A DNA stretch of 64,000 nucleotides from Marinilactibacillus piezotolerans (GTDB lineage Bacteria; Bacillota; Bacilli; Lactobacillales; Carnobacteriaceae_A), in assembly GCF_900169305.1 (NCBI RefSeq), contig NZ_FWDP01000004.1:248001-312000 (forward strand), read 5' to 3'. The number at the start of each line of letters is the position of its first letter. Within the stretch, counting starts at the first letter, position 1. The notes under the pieces were generated by a model that was given only the letters and a program-made list of their open reading frames with translations, had not been told where the DNA came from and made no database searches. The position numbers and the translations under genes are program-made. Of this stretch, positions 35,555 through 45,345 are shown one piece after another.

Positions 35555-36490
35555 ATGTCTACAGCATTCTTATTTAGCGGGCAAGGAGCTCAATATAATG
35601 AGATGGGTAAGGAATTGTACGAAGAGTATGATCAAGTGAAGCAGGTGTTTAATCGTGCTAGTGAACGTTTGGGAATTGATTTAGCAGCAGTAATGTTCAA
35701 TGATGATGAACGGCTGCACTGGACTCCGCTGACACAACCAGCCATTTTGACATTGAGTCATGCTATTGAACAATTGCTGAAAGAAGCTGGTATCAAAGCG
35801 AATATGGTAGCGGGGTTAAGTTTGGGAGAATATACCGCACTGGTTTCCTCAGAGGTTTTTACATTTGAAGATGCAGTAGAGCTTGTACATAAACGTGGTA
35901 CGTATATGGATCAAGCAGTCCCTGAAGGAACAGGCGCAATGGCGGCTGTAATGGGGCTAGAAGCTGAAGTCGTTGAAAAAATATGTGACGAGATCAGTGA
36001 AACACATTACGTTCAAGTAGCAAACTACAATATGCCTGGTCAGTTAGTAGTTGCAGGAATAAAAGAAGGGGTAGCAGCAGCTTCAGAAGCATTGGAAAAA
36101 GCTGGTGCCAAAAAAGTCATTCCGTTGAATGTCAGCGGGCCGTTCCATACAAAACTGCTGGAACCGGCAGCACAAAAACTGGCTGAAGAATTGAAAAATG
36201 TTGAGATGAACCCACTGAGTGTTACGGTGTACAGCAACACGACAGCCGATAAATATGCTGACAAAGAACAGGTCAGTGAGACACTTATTCAACAGGTCAT
36301 GTCACCGGTTAAGTTTGAACAGATGATTCGTCAGATGATTCAAGATGGTGCAGACACTTTTATCGAACTCGGTCCAGGAAAGACCCTTAAAACTTTTGTC
36401 AAGAAGATCGACCGCAGTGTTACAGTCTTAAATGTCGAAAATATCAAACAGTTGCATAAAGCAATTGAAAAAGTTGCAGCTAACAATTAA
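35555..36490 (+). CDS. fabD: malonyl-CoA:ACP transacylase
   Basis: Loads malonate onto ACP. 311 residues, with FSGQGAQ at the N terminus, nucleophile Ser89 in GLSLGE, the active-site Arg around residue 114 and His in GPFHTKLL near 199. First gene after the internal FabT box. fabG follows at 16 bp. Confidence 0.96.
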   Translation: MSTAFLFSGQGAQYNEMGKELYEEYDQVKQVFNRASERLGIDLAAVMFNDDERLHWTPLTQPAILTLSHAIEQLLKEAGIKANMVAGLSLGEYTALVSSEVFTFEDAVELVHKRGTYMDQAVPEGTGAMAAVMGLEAEVVEKICDEISETHYVQVANYNMPGQLVVAGIKEGVAAASEALEKAGAKKVIPLNVSGPFHTKLLEPAAQKLAEELKNVEMNPLSVTVYSNTTADKYADKEQVSETLIQQVMSPVKFEQMIRQMIQDGADTFIELGPGKTLKTFVKKIDRSVTVLNVENIKQLHKAIEKVAANN

Positions 36491-36506
36491 TTATTAGAGG
36501 TGAAAA

Positions 36507-37244
36507 ATGGTAGAGAACAAACAAACCGTCATCGTAACAGGCAGTTCTAGAGGAATTGGCAAAGCCATCGCATATGCCTTTGCCCAAGAAGGACATAATA
36601 TCGTTTTAAATGGTAGAAAACCGATTTCTGAAGAACAAGTTCAAGAATTAAGCCAATTTGACGGAGAAGTCATGACTTGCATCGGCGATATCAGCGACCC
36701 TGATTTTGCTCAACAGTTGATCAAGGATACTAAAAAACAGTTCGGCAGTATTGATGTACTGGTTAATAACGCAGGTATTACAAGAGATAATCTGCTGCTT
36801 AGAATGAGCGAAGAAGAGTTTGATCAGACACTGGATATCAACTTAAAAGGGACTTTCTATACAACGAAAGCAGCTTCTAGATATATGCTGAAGCAAAAAA
36901 GCGGCAGTATTATCAACTTAGCTAGTGTAGTGGGTCAAATCGGCAACGCAGGACAAGCGAATTACGCTGCCAGTAAAGCTGGAATAATCGGATTTACTAA
37001 GTCAGTTGCAAGAGAATTGGCTCCTAGAGGCATTACGGTCAATGCGATCGCTCCAGGTTTTGTTGAATCTGATATGACAGACGTTTTAAATGATAAAGTC
37101 AAAGAGACCATTATGACGCAAATTCCGCTGAGCCGATTAGGACAGCCAGAAGAAGTTGCTGAAGCAGCCGTATTTTTAAGTAAACAAAAGTATATCACCG
37201 GTCAGGTTTTGAATATTGACGGTGGAATGGTTATGAACGGATAA
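36507..37244 (+). CDS. fabG: 3-oxoacyl-ACP reductase
   Basis: NADPH-dependent reduction of beta-ketoacyl-ACP. 245 residues, classical short-chain dehydrogenase: TGSSRGIGKA cofactor loop, NNAG, catalytic Ser140, Tyr153 and Lys157 (YAASK). GAGGTG precedes ATG 36507. Placement between fabD and fabF fixes the role among the many similar dehydrogenases. Confidence 0.96.
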   Translation: MVENKQTVIVTGSSRGIGKAIAYAFAQEGHNIVLNGRKPISEEQVQELSQFDGEVMTCIGDISDPDFAQQLIKDTKKQFGSIDVLVNNAGITRDNLLLRMSEEEFDQTLDINLKGTFYTTKAASRYMLKQKSGSIINLASVVGQIGNAGQANYAASKAGIIGFTKSVARELAPRGITVNAIAPGFVESDMTDVLNDKVKETIMTQIPLSRLGQPEEVAEAAVFLSKQKYITGQVLNIDGGMVMNG

Positions 37245-37259
37245 ATAGGAGGAAATAAC

Positions 37260-38501
37260 ATGCGTAGAGTCGTCGTTACAGGATTAGGAGCAGTCACTCC
37301 TCTAGGTAATAATGTAGAAGAGTTTTGGAACGGATTAAAAACAGGTAAAAACGGGATTGGACCATTAACAAAATTTGATGGAACTTCAATCGATGTCCAT
37401 GTTGCAGGAGAAGTTAAAGGCTTTGTCGCAAAAGAAAGAATGGACCGCAAGCTGGCTAAAAGAATGGATGTTTTCTCTCAATATGGTGTAGTTGCTGCAC
37501 TAGAAGCAATGGAAGATGCGAAACTGGATGTCGAATCAATAGATGCAAGCCGTTTAGGTGTTATGGTAGGTTCTGGTATCGGTGGATTGAACGCTATGCA
37601 GAGTCAGATCATCAAAATGCATGAAAAAGGGTTAGATCGAGTAGCCCCATTCTTTGTTCCTATGGCAATCGGTAATATGGTAGCTGGAAATATTTCTATC
37701 GCTACAGGTGCTAAAGGACCAAACTTATCTATCGTTACAGCATGTGCTTCAGGAAACAATTCAATTGGTGAAGCATATAGAAATATTAAACATGGATATG
37801 CAGAATATATGCTGGCTGGTGGATCAGAAGCAAGTATCAATGAGATTGGTATGGCAGGTTTTGCTGCTTTGACGGCGTTGTCTAACAGTGAAGATCCTGA
37901 CCGTGCTTCGACACCTTTTGATAAGAATCGTCAAGGATTCGTAATGGGAGAAGGCGGCGCAGTCATTCTGCTCGAAAGTTTGGAAAGTGCTCAAGCAAGA
38001 GGCGCAAAAATTTATGCTGAGATTGTTGGTTATGGAGCAACGGGTGACAGTTACCACATGACAGCACCTACCCCAGACGGTGAAGGCGCAGCGAATGCTA
38101 TGCTGCATGCACTTAAAGAAGCTGGTATTGAGCCAAGCCAAGTGGGGTATATCAATGCGCATGGTACAGCTACACCGGCTAACGATTCTTCAGAAACGGC
38201 CGCGATTAAACGTGCATTTGGAGAAGAAGCGGCTAAAGCGGTAGCAATCTCAAGTACTAAGGGTGCTACAGGGCATTTACTAGGTGGTGCTGGTGCAATC
38301 GAGGCAGTTGCTTGTATTAAAGCATTGCAAGAAGGGGTATTGCCTCCGACAATCGGACTAGAAACGCCTGATGAAGCGTGTGATTTAGATTACGTACCGA
38401 ACGAAGCCAGAGAAAAAGATATTCAATACGCTCTAAACAATTCACTTGGTTTCGGAGGACACAATGCGGTCACCCTATTTAAAAAATGGGAGGAAGCTTA
38501 A
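37260..38501 (+). CDS. fabF: beta-ketoacyl-ACP synthase II
   Basis: Elongating condensing enzyme. 413 residues with nucleophile Cys in VTACASGNN and two His in NAHGTATPAND and GHLLGGAGA. AGGAGG precedes the start. FabF rather than FabB by size and by being the only elongating synthase in the cluster. accB starts 3 bp after its stop. Confidence 0.96.
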   Translation: MRRVVVTGLGAVTPLGNNVEEFWNGLKTGKNGIGPLTKFDGTSIDVHVAGEVKGFVAKERMDRKLAKRMDVFSQYGVVAALEAMEDAKLDVESIDASRLGVMVGSGIGGLNAMQSQIIKMHEKGLDRVAPFFVPMAIGNMVAGNISIATGAKGPNLSIVTACASGNNSIGEAYRNIKHGYAEYMLAGGSEASINEIGMAGFAALTALSNSEDPDRASTPFDKNRQGFVMGEGGAVILLESLESAQARGAKIYAEIVGYGATGDSYHMTAPTPDGEGAANAMLHALKEAGIEPSQVGYINAHGTATPANDSSETAAIKRAFGEEAAKAVAISSTKGATGHLLGGAGAIEAVACIKALQEGVLPPTIGLETPDEACDLDYVPNEAREKDIQYALNNSLGFGGHNAVTLFKKWEEA

Positions 38502-38504
38502 CGA

Positions 38505-38996
38505 ATGAAGTATGAACAGATAAAAGAATTGATTGATAAGATCGATGCTTCCAGTTTAAAAGTATTTGAACTGGAAAACGATTCGATCTCACTGAAAATG
38601 AGTAAAAACGATGCAGCTCCTATTTATACAGGGCAAGAAACAGCTGCTCAAAATCCATCATCTCAGCCAGCAGATCGAATGACTACTGACAGAACTGCTG
38701 CGGTTAGTGAAGAAGTCGAAGGCTTGACTGAAGAAGTGGAACAACTGGAAAATGTGCATGAAATCAGCGCACCTATCGTTGGAACCTCTTATCTAGCTGC
38801 TTCACCTGATAAACCGCCGTTTATTAAAGTAGGCGACGTGATTGAAAAAGGTCAGCCGCTGGTCATCATTGAAGCAATGAAAGTAATGAACGAGATTAAG
38901 AGTGATGTGAGCGGAAAAGTTCACAATATTCTTGTCGAAGATGGTCAGCCAATCGAATTTGGGCAACCGCTTGTACAGCTAATCGATACCCACTAA
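38505..38996 (+). CDS. accB: biotin carboxyl carrier protein of acetyl-CoA carboxylase
   Basis: 163 residues: an N-terminal helical part, a flexible linker (TAAQNPSSQPADRMTTDR) and the C-terminal biotinyl domain with the biotin-accepting Lys in EAMKVMNEI. Carries carboxylated biotin between AccC and AccAD. Separated from accC only by fabZ. Confidence 0.95.
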   Translation: MKYEQIKELIDKIDASSLKVFELENDSISLKMSKNDAAPIYTGQETAAQNPSSQPADRMTTDRTAAVSEEVEGLTEEVEQLENVHEISAPIVGTSYLAASPDKPPFIKVGDVIEKGQPLVIIEAMKVMNEIKSDVSGKVHNILVEDGQPIEFGQPLVQLIDTH

Positions 38997-39033
38997 AAGA
39001 GTGCGTATAAACTAATCTAGAGGAGTACTGAAC

Positions 39034-39465
39034 ATGACAGAAATGAATATTAAAGAAATCCAAGAGCTTATACCCAATCGCTATCCGATTTACTTTATTG
39101 ATAAAGTAACGGAAATGATTCCTGGCGAACATGTTACTGCCATTAAAAACGTAACGATCAATGAAGAGTTTTTCCAAGGTCACTTCCCAGGCGAACCAGT
39201 TATGCCGGGTGTCTTAATCGTTGAGAGTCTAGCTCAAGCGGGTTCTATTCCATTACTTAAAATGGATCAATTTAAAGGACAGACAGCTTACTTAGGCGGC
39301 TTGAACAAAGTGAAATTCAGAAAAAAAGTCGTTCCTGGAGATGTACTTGAGTTAAAAGTCGATATTGTTAAATTAAAAGAATATGCTGGAATTGGTAAAG
39401 GGGTTGCCTACGTAGATGGCAAGAAAGTCTGCGAAGTAGAGATGACCTTTATTATCGGTCGATAA
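39034..39465 (+). CDS. fabZ: 3-hydroxyacyl-ACP dehydratase
   Basis: 143 residues, hot-dog fold with catalytic His50 (GHFPGEPVMPG) and Glu64. Dehydrates beta-hydroxyacyl-ACP. A FabN-like isomerizing dehydratase cannot be told apart by motif alone; since neither fabM nor a second dehydratase is seen in the cluster, how double bonds for unsaturated fatty acids are made is open. GAGGAG precedes ATG 39034. Confidence 0.93.
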   Translation: MTEMNIKEIQELIPNRYPIYFIDKVTEMIPGEHVTAIKNVTINEEFFQGHFPGEPVMPGVLIVESLAQAGSIPLLKMDQFKGQTAYLGGLNKVKFRKKVVPGDVLELKVDIVKLKEYAGIGKGVAYVDGKKVCEVEMTFIIGR

Positions 39466-39490
39466 TATACTTTATAACGTACTGAAGTAT

Positions 39491-39520
39491 GCGCTCTGAC
39501 CCTGATTTGGATCAGAGCGC
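39491..39520 (+). other. strong hairpin between fabZ and accC
   Basis: GCGCTCTGA (39491-39499) and TCAGAGCGC (39512-39520) form a perfect GC-rich 9-bp stem with a 12-nt loop. No T tract follows, so it is more likely a processing or stability element inside the operon than a terminator. Confidence 0.6.
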
Positions 39521-39547
39521 TCAATTATGATTAAGGAAGGTAATAAC

Positions 39548-40921
39548 ATGTTTCAGAAAATATTGATTGCCAATCGAGGAGAGATAGCGGTAAGAATCAT
39601 CCGTGCCTGTCAAGAAATGGGAATCCAGACAGTGGCAGTTTACTCAGAAGCAGACGAAGATGCTTTGCATATGCAGCTTGCTGATGAAGCCGTTTGTATC
39701 GGTCCGTCTAAAGCCAGTGGTTCGTATTTGAATATGCAGAATATTTTGAGTGCCGCAGTCATTACTGGTGCCCAAGCGATTCATCCAGGATTTGGATTCC
39801 TTTCTGAAAACAGTACATTCGCAGCGATGTGTGAAGAAGTGAATATCGTCTTTATTGGCCCTGACAAGGAAACGATCGATCAGATGGGGAATAAAGCAAA
39901 CGCTAGAGAAATGATGCGAAAAGCAAATGTGCCGATCGTGCCAGGAAGTGACGGTTTTCTGGAAACAGATGAAGAAGTCATTGAAACTGCGAAAGCAATC
40001 GGCTATCCTGTCATCGTTAAAGCGGTAGCGGGCGGCGGTGGAAAAGGCATGCGTGTGGTTAAGTCTGAAGACGAATTGCTGCAGGCGTTCTATCATGCAA
40101 AGTCAGAAGCTAAAGCGGCTTTCGGAGACGACCGTATGTATATGGAAAAAATCATTTCTCCTGCAAAGCATATTGAGGTACAATTGCTTGGTGACCATTT
40201 CGGACATGTGATTCACATTGGAGAAAGAGATTGTTCAATGCAGCGAAAACATCAGAAAATTCTGGAAGAAGCGCCATCACACATACTTTCTCCTGAACAA
40301 AGAGAAGAAATTGGTGCAGCAGCAGTTCGTGCAGCACAGTATGTAGGATACAAAAATGCCGGAACGGTTGAATTCTTAATGGATGAAAAAGGATCATTTT
40401 ATTTTATGGAAATGAACACTCGTATTCAGGTAGAACATCCAATTACTGAAATGATCTCTGACTTTGATATTGTACAAGAACAAATTAAAATCGCAGATAA
40501 TCAGCCGTTATCGATTGATCAAGAATCATTGACATTCAGCGGACACGCTATTGAGTGTCGTATCAATGCGGAGAATCCTTCATTTAACTTTGCGCCTTCA
40601 CCAGGTGTTATCAGTTATCTTAATCTGCCGTCAGGCGGTATGGGACTAAGAGTTGATACAGCTTTATTTGCAGGTGGAGAGATTCCTCCTTATTATGATG
40701 CTATGATCGCAAAAGTTATTACACACGGGAAAACTCGTGAGATTGCCATCGCTAAAATGAAGCGTGCACTTAAAGAAATGATCGTTGAAGGTATTCAGAC
40801 TAACTTGGCTTTCCAGTTGGACTTACTGGATGATGAAGAGTTTTTGAACGGTCAATACCACACTAACTACTTGGAAGATACCTTTATTCCGAAATGGCAA
40901 GCACGAATAGAGGAGGACTAA
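39548..40921 (+). CDS. accC: biotin carboxylase subunit of acetyl-CoA carboxylase
   Basis: ATP-dependent carboxylation of biotin. 457 residues, ATP-grasp enzyme: FQKILIANRGEIAVRIIRAC, GGGGKGMR phosphate loop, the ERDCSMQRKHQK and EMNTRIQVEHPITEM active-site runs. ATG 39548 follows AAGGAAGG; an earlier in-frame ATG has no ribosome site. accD follows after 3 bp. Confidence 0.97.
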   Translation: MFQKILIANRGEIAVRIIRACQEMGIQTVAVYSEADEDALHMQLADEAVCIGPSKASGSYLNMQNILSAAVITGAQAIHPGFGFLSENSTFAAMCEEVNIVFIGPDKETIDQMGNKANAREMMRKANVPIVPGSDGFLETDEEVIETAKAIGYPVIVKAVAGGGGKGMRVVKSEDELLQAFYHAKSEAKAAFGDDRMYMEKIISPAKHIEVQLLGDHFGHVIHIGERDCSMQRKHQKILEEAPSHILSPEQREEIGAAAVRAAQYVGYKNAGTVEFLMDEKGSFYFMEMNTRIQVEHPITEMISDFDIVQEQIKIADNQPLSIDQESLTFSGHAIECRINAENPSFNFAPSPGVISYLNLPSGGMGLRVDTALFAGGEIPPYYDAMIAKVITHGKTREIAIAKMKRALKEMIVEGIQTNLAFQLDLLDDEEFLNGQYHTNYLEDTFIPKWQARIEED

Positions 40922-40924
40922 CTT

Positions 40925-41770
40925 ATGCGTTTATTCAAGAAGCGTCCCTATATACCCATCCAAAAAACGAATGTGGATGCTGATAAGGCACCGTTTGTCC
41001 CGGATGGTTTGTTTGTCAAATGTCCTAATTGTAAACAGTCAATATATTCAAAAGAATTAGGACAAGAAAGAGTCTGTCCTAATTGCCAGTATCCGTTCAG
41101 AATCAGTGCTCAAGAAAGACTGCAGCTGACAGTTGATCAAGGAACATTCGAAGAATGGGATGAAGACGTCATTTCCACAGATTCGCTTGATTTTCCAGGA
41201 TATGATGAAAAACTGAAAAAAGCACAAATCAATTCTGGTTTGAGAGAAGCTGTTGTAACTGGTCGTGCAACCATCGATAGTATGGAATTAGCGATTGGCA
41301 TCATGGATTCGAATTTCATTATGGGAAGTATGGGCCAAGCAGTCGGTGAAAAAATCACTCGCTTATTTGAAAAAGCAACAGCTCAAAAGCTTCCAGTAGT
41401 CATTTTTACAGCTTCTGGCGGTGCTAGAATGCAAGAAGGCATCTTGTCATTGATGCAAATGGCCAAAACAAGTGCAGCTATCAAGAACCATTCTGATCAA
41501 GGTTTGTTTTACTTAACAGTACTTACAGATCCGACCACAGGTGGTGTGACGGCAAGTTTTGCTATGCTGGGAGACATTATACTTGCTGAACCGGGTGCTC
41601 TAGTTGGGTTTGCCGGTCGAAGAGTGATTGAGCAAACCATCAAAGAAGCACTCCCTGAGGATTTCCAGTCGGCAGAAAAGGTACTTGAACATGGCTTTAT
41701 TGACAAGATTGTTGATCGAAAAGAACTAAGAACCATGATCAGCCAACTGCTGACATTGCATAGCAGATGA
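40925..41770 (+). CDS. accD: acetyl-CoA carboxylase carboxyltransferase beta subunit
   Basis: 281 residues. N-terminal zinc ribbon (CPNC at about 37-40, CPNC at about 56-59) followed by the crotonase-fold carboxyltransferase with [12 protein letters not shown]. Works with AccA to move the carboxyl group to acetyl-CoA. GGAGG precedes the start. Confidence 0.96.
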   Translation: MRLFKKRPYIPIQKTNVDADKAPFVPDGLFVKCPNCKQSIYSKELGQERVCPNCQYPFRISAQERLQLTVDQGTFEEWDEDVISTDSLDFPGYDEKLKKAQINSGLREAVVTGRATIDSMELAIGIMDSNFIMGSMGQAVGEKITRLFEKATAQKLPVVIFTASGGARMQEGILSLMQMAKTSAAIKNHSDQGLFYLTVLTDPTTGGVTASFAMLGDIILAEPGALVGFAGRRVIEQTIKEALPEDFQSAEKVLEHGFIDKIVDRKELRTMISQLLTLHSR

Positions 41771-41825
41771 TCAGATAATTAAAGTGAAAAGATAAGATAC
41801 TAGACAAAGAAAAAGAGGTGGTCAT

Positions 41826-42608
41826 ATGGCGGAAGCAATGGATATTGTGTCAATTGCGAGACAAACAGACCGCATCACTACAACTGAATTGATTGAAGCG
41901 ATTTTTGATGATTTTATTGAGCTTCATGGAGATCGTGCGTATAAAGATGATGCTGCGATAGTGGGAGGAGTCGGTTCACTGAATGGACAGTCCGTCACGA
42001 TCATCGGAAACCAAAAAGGGCATGAGTTGGAAGAGAACCTGAAGCGCAATTTTGGTTCGCCGCATCCTGAAGGATACCGAAAATCTCTAAGATTAATGAA
42101 GCAAGCGGAGAAATTCAATCGACCGATCATCAATTTTGTCAATACTTCAGGAGCTTACTGTGGTGTTGAAGCGGAAGAACGCGGACAAGGTGAGGCGTTG
42201 GCCAAGAATCTTTTAGAAATGAGCAGTCTTAAAGTACCGATTCTATCGATTATTATAGGTGAAGGCGGTAGTGGCGGAGCTTTAGCTTTAGCTGCCGGTA
42301 ATCAAGTCTGGATGATGGAATTTTCTATTTATTCGATTCTATCACCTGAAGGGTTTGCTTCAATTCTCTGGAAAGATTCTAAACGATCCGGTGAGGCAGC
42401 TGAAATTATGAAACTGACTTCTTATGATTTACTTGAAATGGAAGTGATCGATAAAATCATTTATGAACAAAAAGATGATCAGAAAATTGCTCAAGATCAA
42501 GTACTCAATACTTTAAAAGCAGAGATTAGCGATGAAATCAGTCGCTTGTCAATGAAAACTGCAGAAGAGCTTGTGCAGGAACGGTATGAACGTTTTCGGA
42601 AATTCTAA
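41826..42608 (+). CDS. accA: acetyl-CoA carboxylase carboxyltransferase alpha subunit
   Basis: 260 residues, the short form usual in lactic acid bacteria (about 50 shorter than in Bacillus, lacking most of the N-terminal helical part). [19 protein letters not shown] and [12 protein letters not shown] are the active-site segments. It is the last gene of the cluster and is closed by a strong terminator. Confidence 0.96.
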   Translation: MAEAMDIVSIARQTDRITTTELIEAIFDDFIELHGDRAYKDDAAIVGGVGSLNGQSVTIIGNQKGHELEENLKRNFGSPHPEGYRKSLRLMKQAEKFNRPIINFVNTSGAYCGVEAEERGQGEALAKNLLEMSSLKVPILSIIIGEGGSGGALALAAGNQVWMMEFSIYSILSPEGFASILWKDSKRSGEAAEIMKLTSYDLLEMEVIDKIIYEQKDDQKIAQDQVLNTLKAEISDEISRLSMKTAEELVQERYERFRKF

Positions 42609-42610
42609 TC

Positions 42611-42650
42611 AAAAGCCGAACAGAAAAATTTGTTTCTGCTCGGCTTTTTG
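42611..42650 (+). terminator. intrinsic terminator of the fab-acc cluster
   Basis: AAAGCCGA and CAG on the left pair with CTG and TCGGCTTT on the right, with one mismatch, followed by five T residues. Confidence 0.92.
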
Positions 42651-42725
42651 TTGTCCTATAATAGTAACTTGTCCTTGATGTATACGATTCAGTCTATATA
42701 ATGTTAATCAGAAAGAGGCGAGAGA

Positions 42726-43658
42726 ATGGGAGAAACCATCGAATTTCCAAATAATGATTTGTTTTATTTACAAAAAGCTAAAACTGAAATGCAAAATGGA
42801 CATACAAAAGCAGCTATTGAATCAGTGGAGCAAGCATACGCACACTCTAAATCAGTTGAAGTTAATGCCGTTTACGTTTCAATTTTAGTTGCTGCGGAAA
42901 AGTATAATGAGGCTGTACTTATTGCCGATGACTTTGAAGAACGGTATAGAGAAGATGAACATTATAAGCTGCTTTACCTGTTTCTTTTAATCAAAGCTCA
43001 AAAAGTAGATGAGGCCGAGGAGTTTATGGAGATCCTTCAGCAACAGTCTAGTGTAAAAGGTGAAGAACTTGAGAAAATGCAGGGATTGCTCGAAGAAGAA
43101 AAGAAACAACTAAAAGAGCAGCATGCTGCTTTTCTGGAAGAAACCAAACAGAAGCTGTTCGGATTAGCTGATCGCTCTATGGATGAACAGCTGCAGATTA
43201 TTGAACAGGCTGCTCAATTAGACAACGATACATTAGCAGGCGCAGCACCCTTTATTTTCTCTAATCCTTATACAAATCATGTTATACGGTCAATCTTTCT
43301 GCAGACTTTAATCAAAAATCAAGTCAACTGCACTATTCATTTTTCGTTGAATGAACTTGCTGTTGATATCAATCCGTCTCGTTTGATTCCATTTGAAGAG
43401 AATGAGAAAGTGAAAGCCTTAAACGAACAGTTGGAGCGTCAGCTAGAAAAAAATCCTAGTTTACTAATGGCTCTAAAACCAGAAATGAATTTTCAGCTAT
43501 TGAAAATTTTTCCATTTACCGACCAAATCATAAAAAATACTGATAAATGGGTAGAACTATTCATCGGTTACTACTCGAATGAAGAAACACCTGAACAATC
43601 TGTATTTAAAAATGAAGAGAAAGAAATGGCTGATTGGATAAGAAGATTAAGTGATTAA
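42726..43658 (+). CDS. TPR-like protein of unknown function
   Basis: 310 residues, fully helical and acidic. The first 150 residues show repeated helix pairs of TPR type (YLQKAKTEMQNGHTKAAIESVEQAY, then SILVAAEKYNEAVLIADDF, then FLLIKAQKVDEAEEFMEIL), followed by a probable coiled coil (GEELEKMQGLLEEEKKQLKEQ) and a conserved but unrecognised C-terminal part. A gene of this kind upstream of tig occurs in related lactic acid bacteria. It has no catalytic motif; a scaffold role is inference. Confidence 0.6.
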   Translation: MGETIEFPNNDLFYLQKAKTEMQNGHTKAAIESVEQAYAHSKSVEVNAVYVSILVAAEKYNEAVLIADDFEERYREDEHYKLLYLFLLIKAQKVDEAEEFMEILQQQSSVKGEELEKMQGLLEEEKKQLKEQHAAFLEETKQKLFGLADRSMDEQLQIIEQAAQLDNDTLAGAAPFIFSNPYTNHVIRSIFLQTLIKNQVNCTIHFSLNELAVDINPSRLIPFEENEKVKALNEQLERQLEKNPSLLMALKPEMNFQLLKIFPFTDQIIKNTDKWVELFIGYYSNEETPEQSVFKNEEKEMADWIRRLSD

Positions 43659-43682
43659 AAAGCGTAATTTTCCGGGTTTTTG

Positions 43683-43819
43683 TTTACATTTTCAAGTAAC
43701 TATTGTATGATAAGCTAGTATGTTTAATATGCTAAGTGAATGAAAATTCCATGTGCACTAGTATGATACTAGCTGAAATATAGAATTTAACACTGTCTGA
43801 TTTATTCTGAATAAATCAG
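43683..43819 (+). promoter_or_regulatory. promoter and structured leader of tig
   Basis: TTTACA (43683-43688), 17 bp, TATGAT (43706-43711). The leader of about 150 nt holds a 15-base palindrome CTAGTATGATACTAG (43758-43772) and a perfect 10-bp hairpin with a 3-nt loop (43797-43819). Confidence 0.6.
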
Positions 43820-43865
43820 CATCACTTAATACAGATAAAAAGAAATTTGGAGGGTAAAAAAAGTT

Positions 43866-45176
43866 ATGACAGCAAATTTTGAAAAAACAGGAGCTACTTC
43901 TGGTCGTTTGACTTTTTCGATCGATCAAGAAACCGTAAAGAATGGATTGGACAAAACATTTAAAAAAGTTCAAAAATCTCTAAATGTACCAGGATTCCGT
44001 AAAGGACGCGTTCCACGTAAGATGTTCAATCAGATGTATGGAGAAGCAGCTCTTTATGAAGATACTTTGAACGACTTGCTTCCAGAAGCTTATTCTAAAG
44101 CAGTAGAAGAAGCTGGAATCGAGCCGGTTGCTCAACCTCAAATTGATATCGAATCAGTTGAAAAAGGACAAGACTGGAAACTGGTTGCTGATGTTACATT
44201 AAAACCTGAAGTTGAACTAGGACAGTACAAAGATCTAGAAGTTACAAAACAAGATCGCGAAGTAACAGATGAAGCTGTTGAAAAAAATATCGAAACACGT
44301 CGTGAAAATCTGGCTGAATTGACAATTAAAGAAGATGCAGCTGAAGAAGGCGACACTGTCGTTATTGACTTTGAAGGATTTAAAGACGGAGAAGCATTTG
44401 AAGGCGGAAAAGCTGAAAACCACTCTCTTGAACTAGGTTCAAATTCATTCATCCCAGGCTTTGAAGAACAATTAGTTGGAACAAAAGCCGGCGATGAAAA
44501 AGACGTAACGGTTACTTTCCCTGAAGAATATCAAGCAGAAGATCTTGCAGGACAAGAAGCAGTATTTAAAGTTAAAGTTCATGAAGTCAAATCAAAAGAA
44601 CTTCCAGAACTTGACGATGAGTTTGCAAAAGATGCTGATGAAGAAGTTGAAACATTAGATGAATTAAAGGCAAAAATTCGCAAAAATCTTGAAGAAGGAC
44701 GCGAAAATGCTGCAAACGATGCTCGCGATGACGAAGCAATCCGTAAAGCAGTAGAGAATGCTAAAATCGAAGAAATCCCTCATGAAATGGCTCATGATGA
44801 AGTTCACCGTCAAATGGACATGTTCTTGAACAACCTTCAACAACAAGGGATCTCTCCTGAAATGTACTACCAAATGACGAACTCTACTGAAGCAGATCTT
44901 CATAAACAATTCGAAGGCGAAGCAGAATTCAATGTACGTACAAACTTAGTGCTTGAAGCAATCGTTGAAGCTGAGAACCTTGAAGCGAATGAAGAAGATA
45001 TTGAAAAAGAAATCAAAGATCTCGCTGCACAATACAACATGCCTGAAGATCAAGTTCGCAGTGTTTTATCAACTGACTTGTTGACACGTGATATCTCACT
45101 TAAAAAAGCCATTGATGTCATTACATCTACAGCTAAAGAAACGTTAGAGCCAGCTGAAGAAAACTCTGCTGAATAA
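43866..45176 (+). CDS. tig: trigger factor
   Basis: Ribosome-bound chaperone and peptidyl-prolyl isomerase that meets nascent chains. 436 residues: N-terminal ribosome-binding domain with the signature GFRKGRVPRKMFNQ at about 40-52, FKBP-like domain about 150-245 (DTVVIDFEGFKDGEAFEGG), and the long helical C-terminal chaperone arms. GGAGGG precedes ATG 43866. clpX follows, a common tig-clpX pairing of folding and degradation. Confidence 0.97.
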   Translation: MTANFEKTGATSGRLTFSIDQETVKNGLDKTFKKVQKSLNVPGFRKGRVPRKMFNQMYGEAALYEDTLNDLLPEAYSKAVEEAGIEPVAQPQIDIESVEKGQDWKLVADVTLKPEVELGQYKDLEVTKQDREVTDEAVEKNIETRRENLAELTIKEDAAEEGDTVVIDFEGFKDGEAFEGGKAENHSLELGSNSFIPGFEEQLVGTKAGDEKDVTVTFPEEYQAEDLAGQEAVFKVKVHEVKSKELPELDDEFAKDADEEVETLDELKAKIRKNLEEGRENAANDARDDEAIRKAVENAKIEEIPHEMAHDEVHRQMDMFLNNLQQQGISPEMYYQMTNSTEADLHKQFEGEAEFNVRTNLVLEAIVEAENLEANEEDIEKEIKDLAAQYNMPEDQVRSVLSTDLLTRDISLKKAIDVITSTAKETLEPAEENSAE

Positions 45177-45206
45177 TCGTTCGAATGAATGCTAAACTTA
45201 TTGGGA

Positions 45207-45237
45207 AAAGGGAATGCTGTAAAGCATTCCCTTTTTC
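45207..45237 (+). terminator. intrinsic terminator after tig
   Basis: Perfect 12-bp stem (45207-45218 with 45223-45234), 4-nt loop, T tract. Confidence 0.94.
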
Positions 45238-45345
45238 TTAATGAAGGTAAAAAAGAACAGATAGTACAGGCTATTGGCAAGCACACATGTTCTGTGTTAC
45301 TATAAGTAATGTTAAAAGATTTTAGGAATTGAGGTGAACCTGCCT

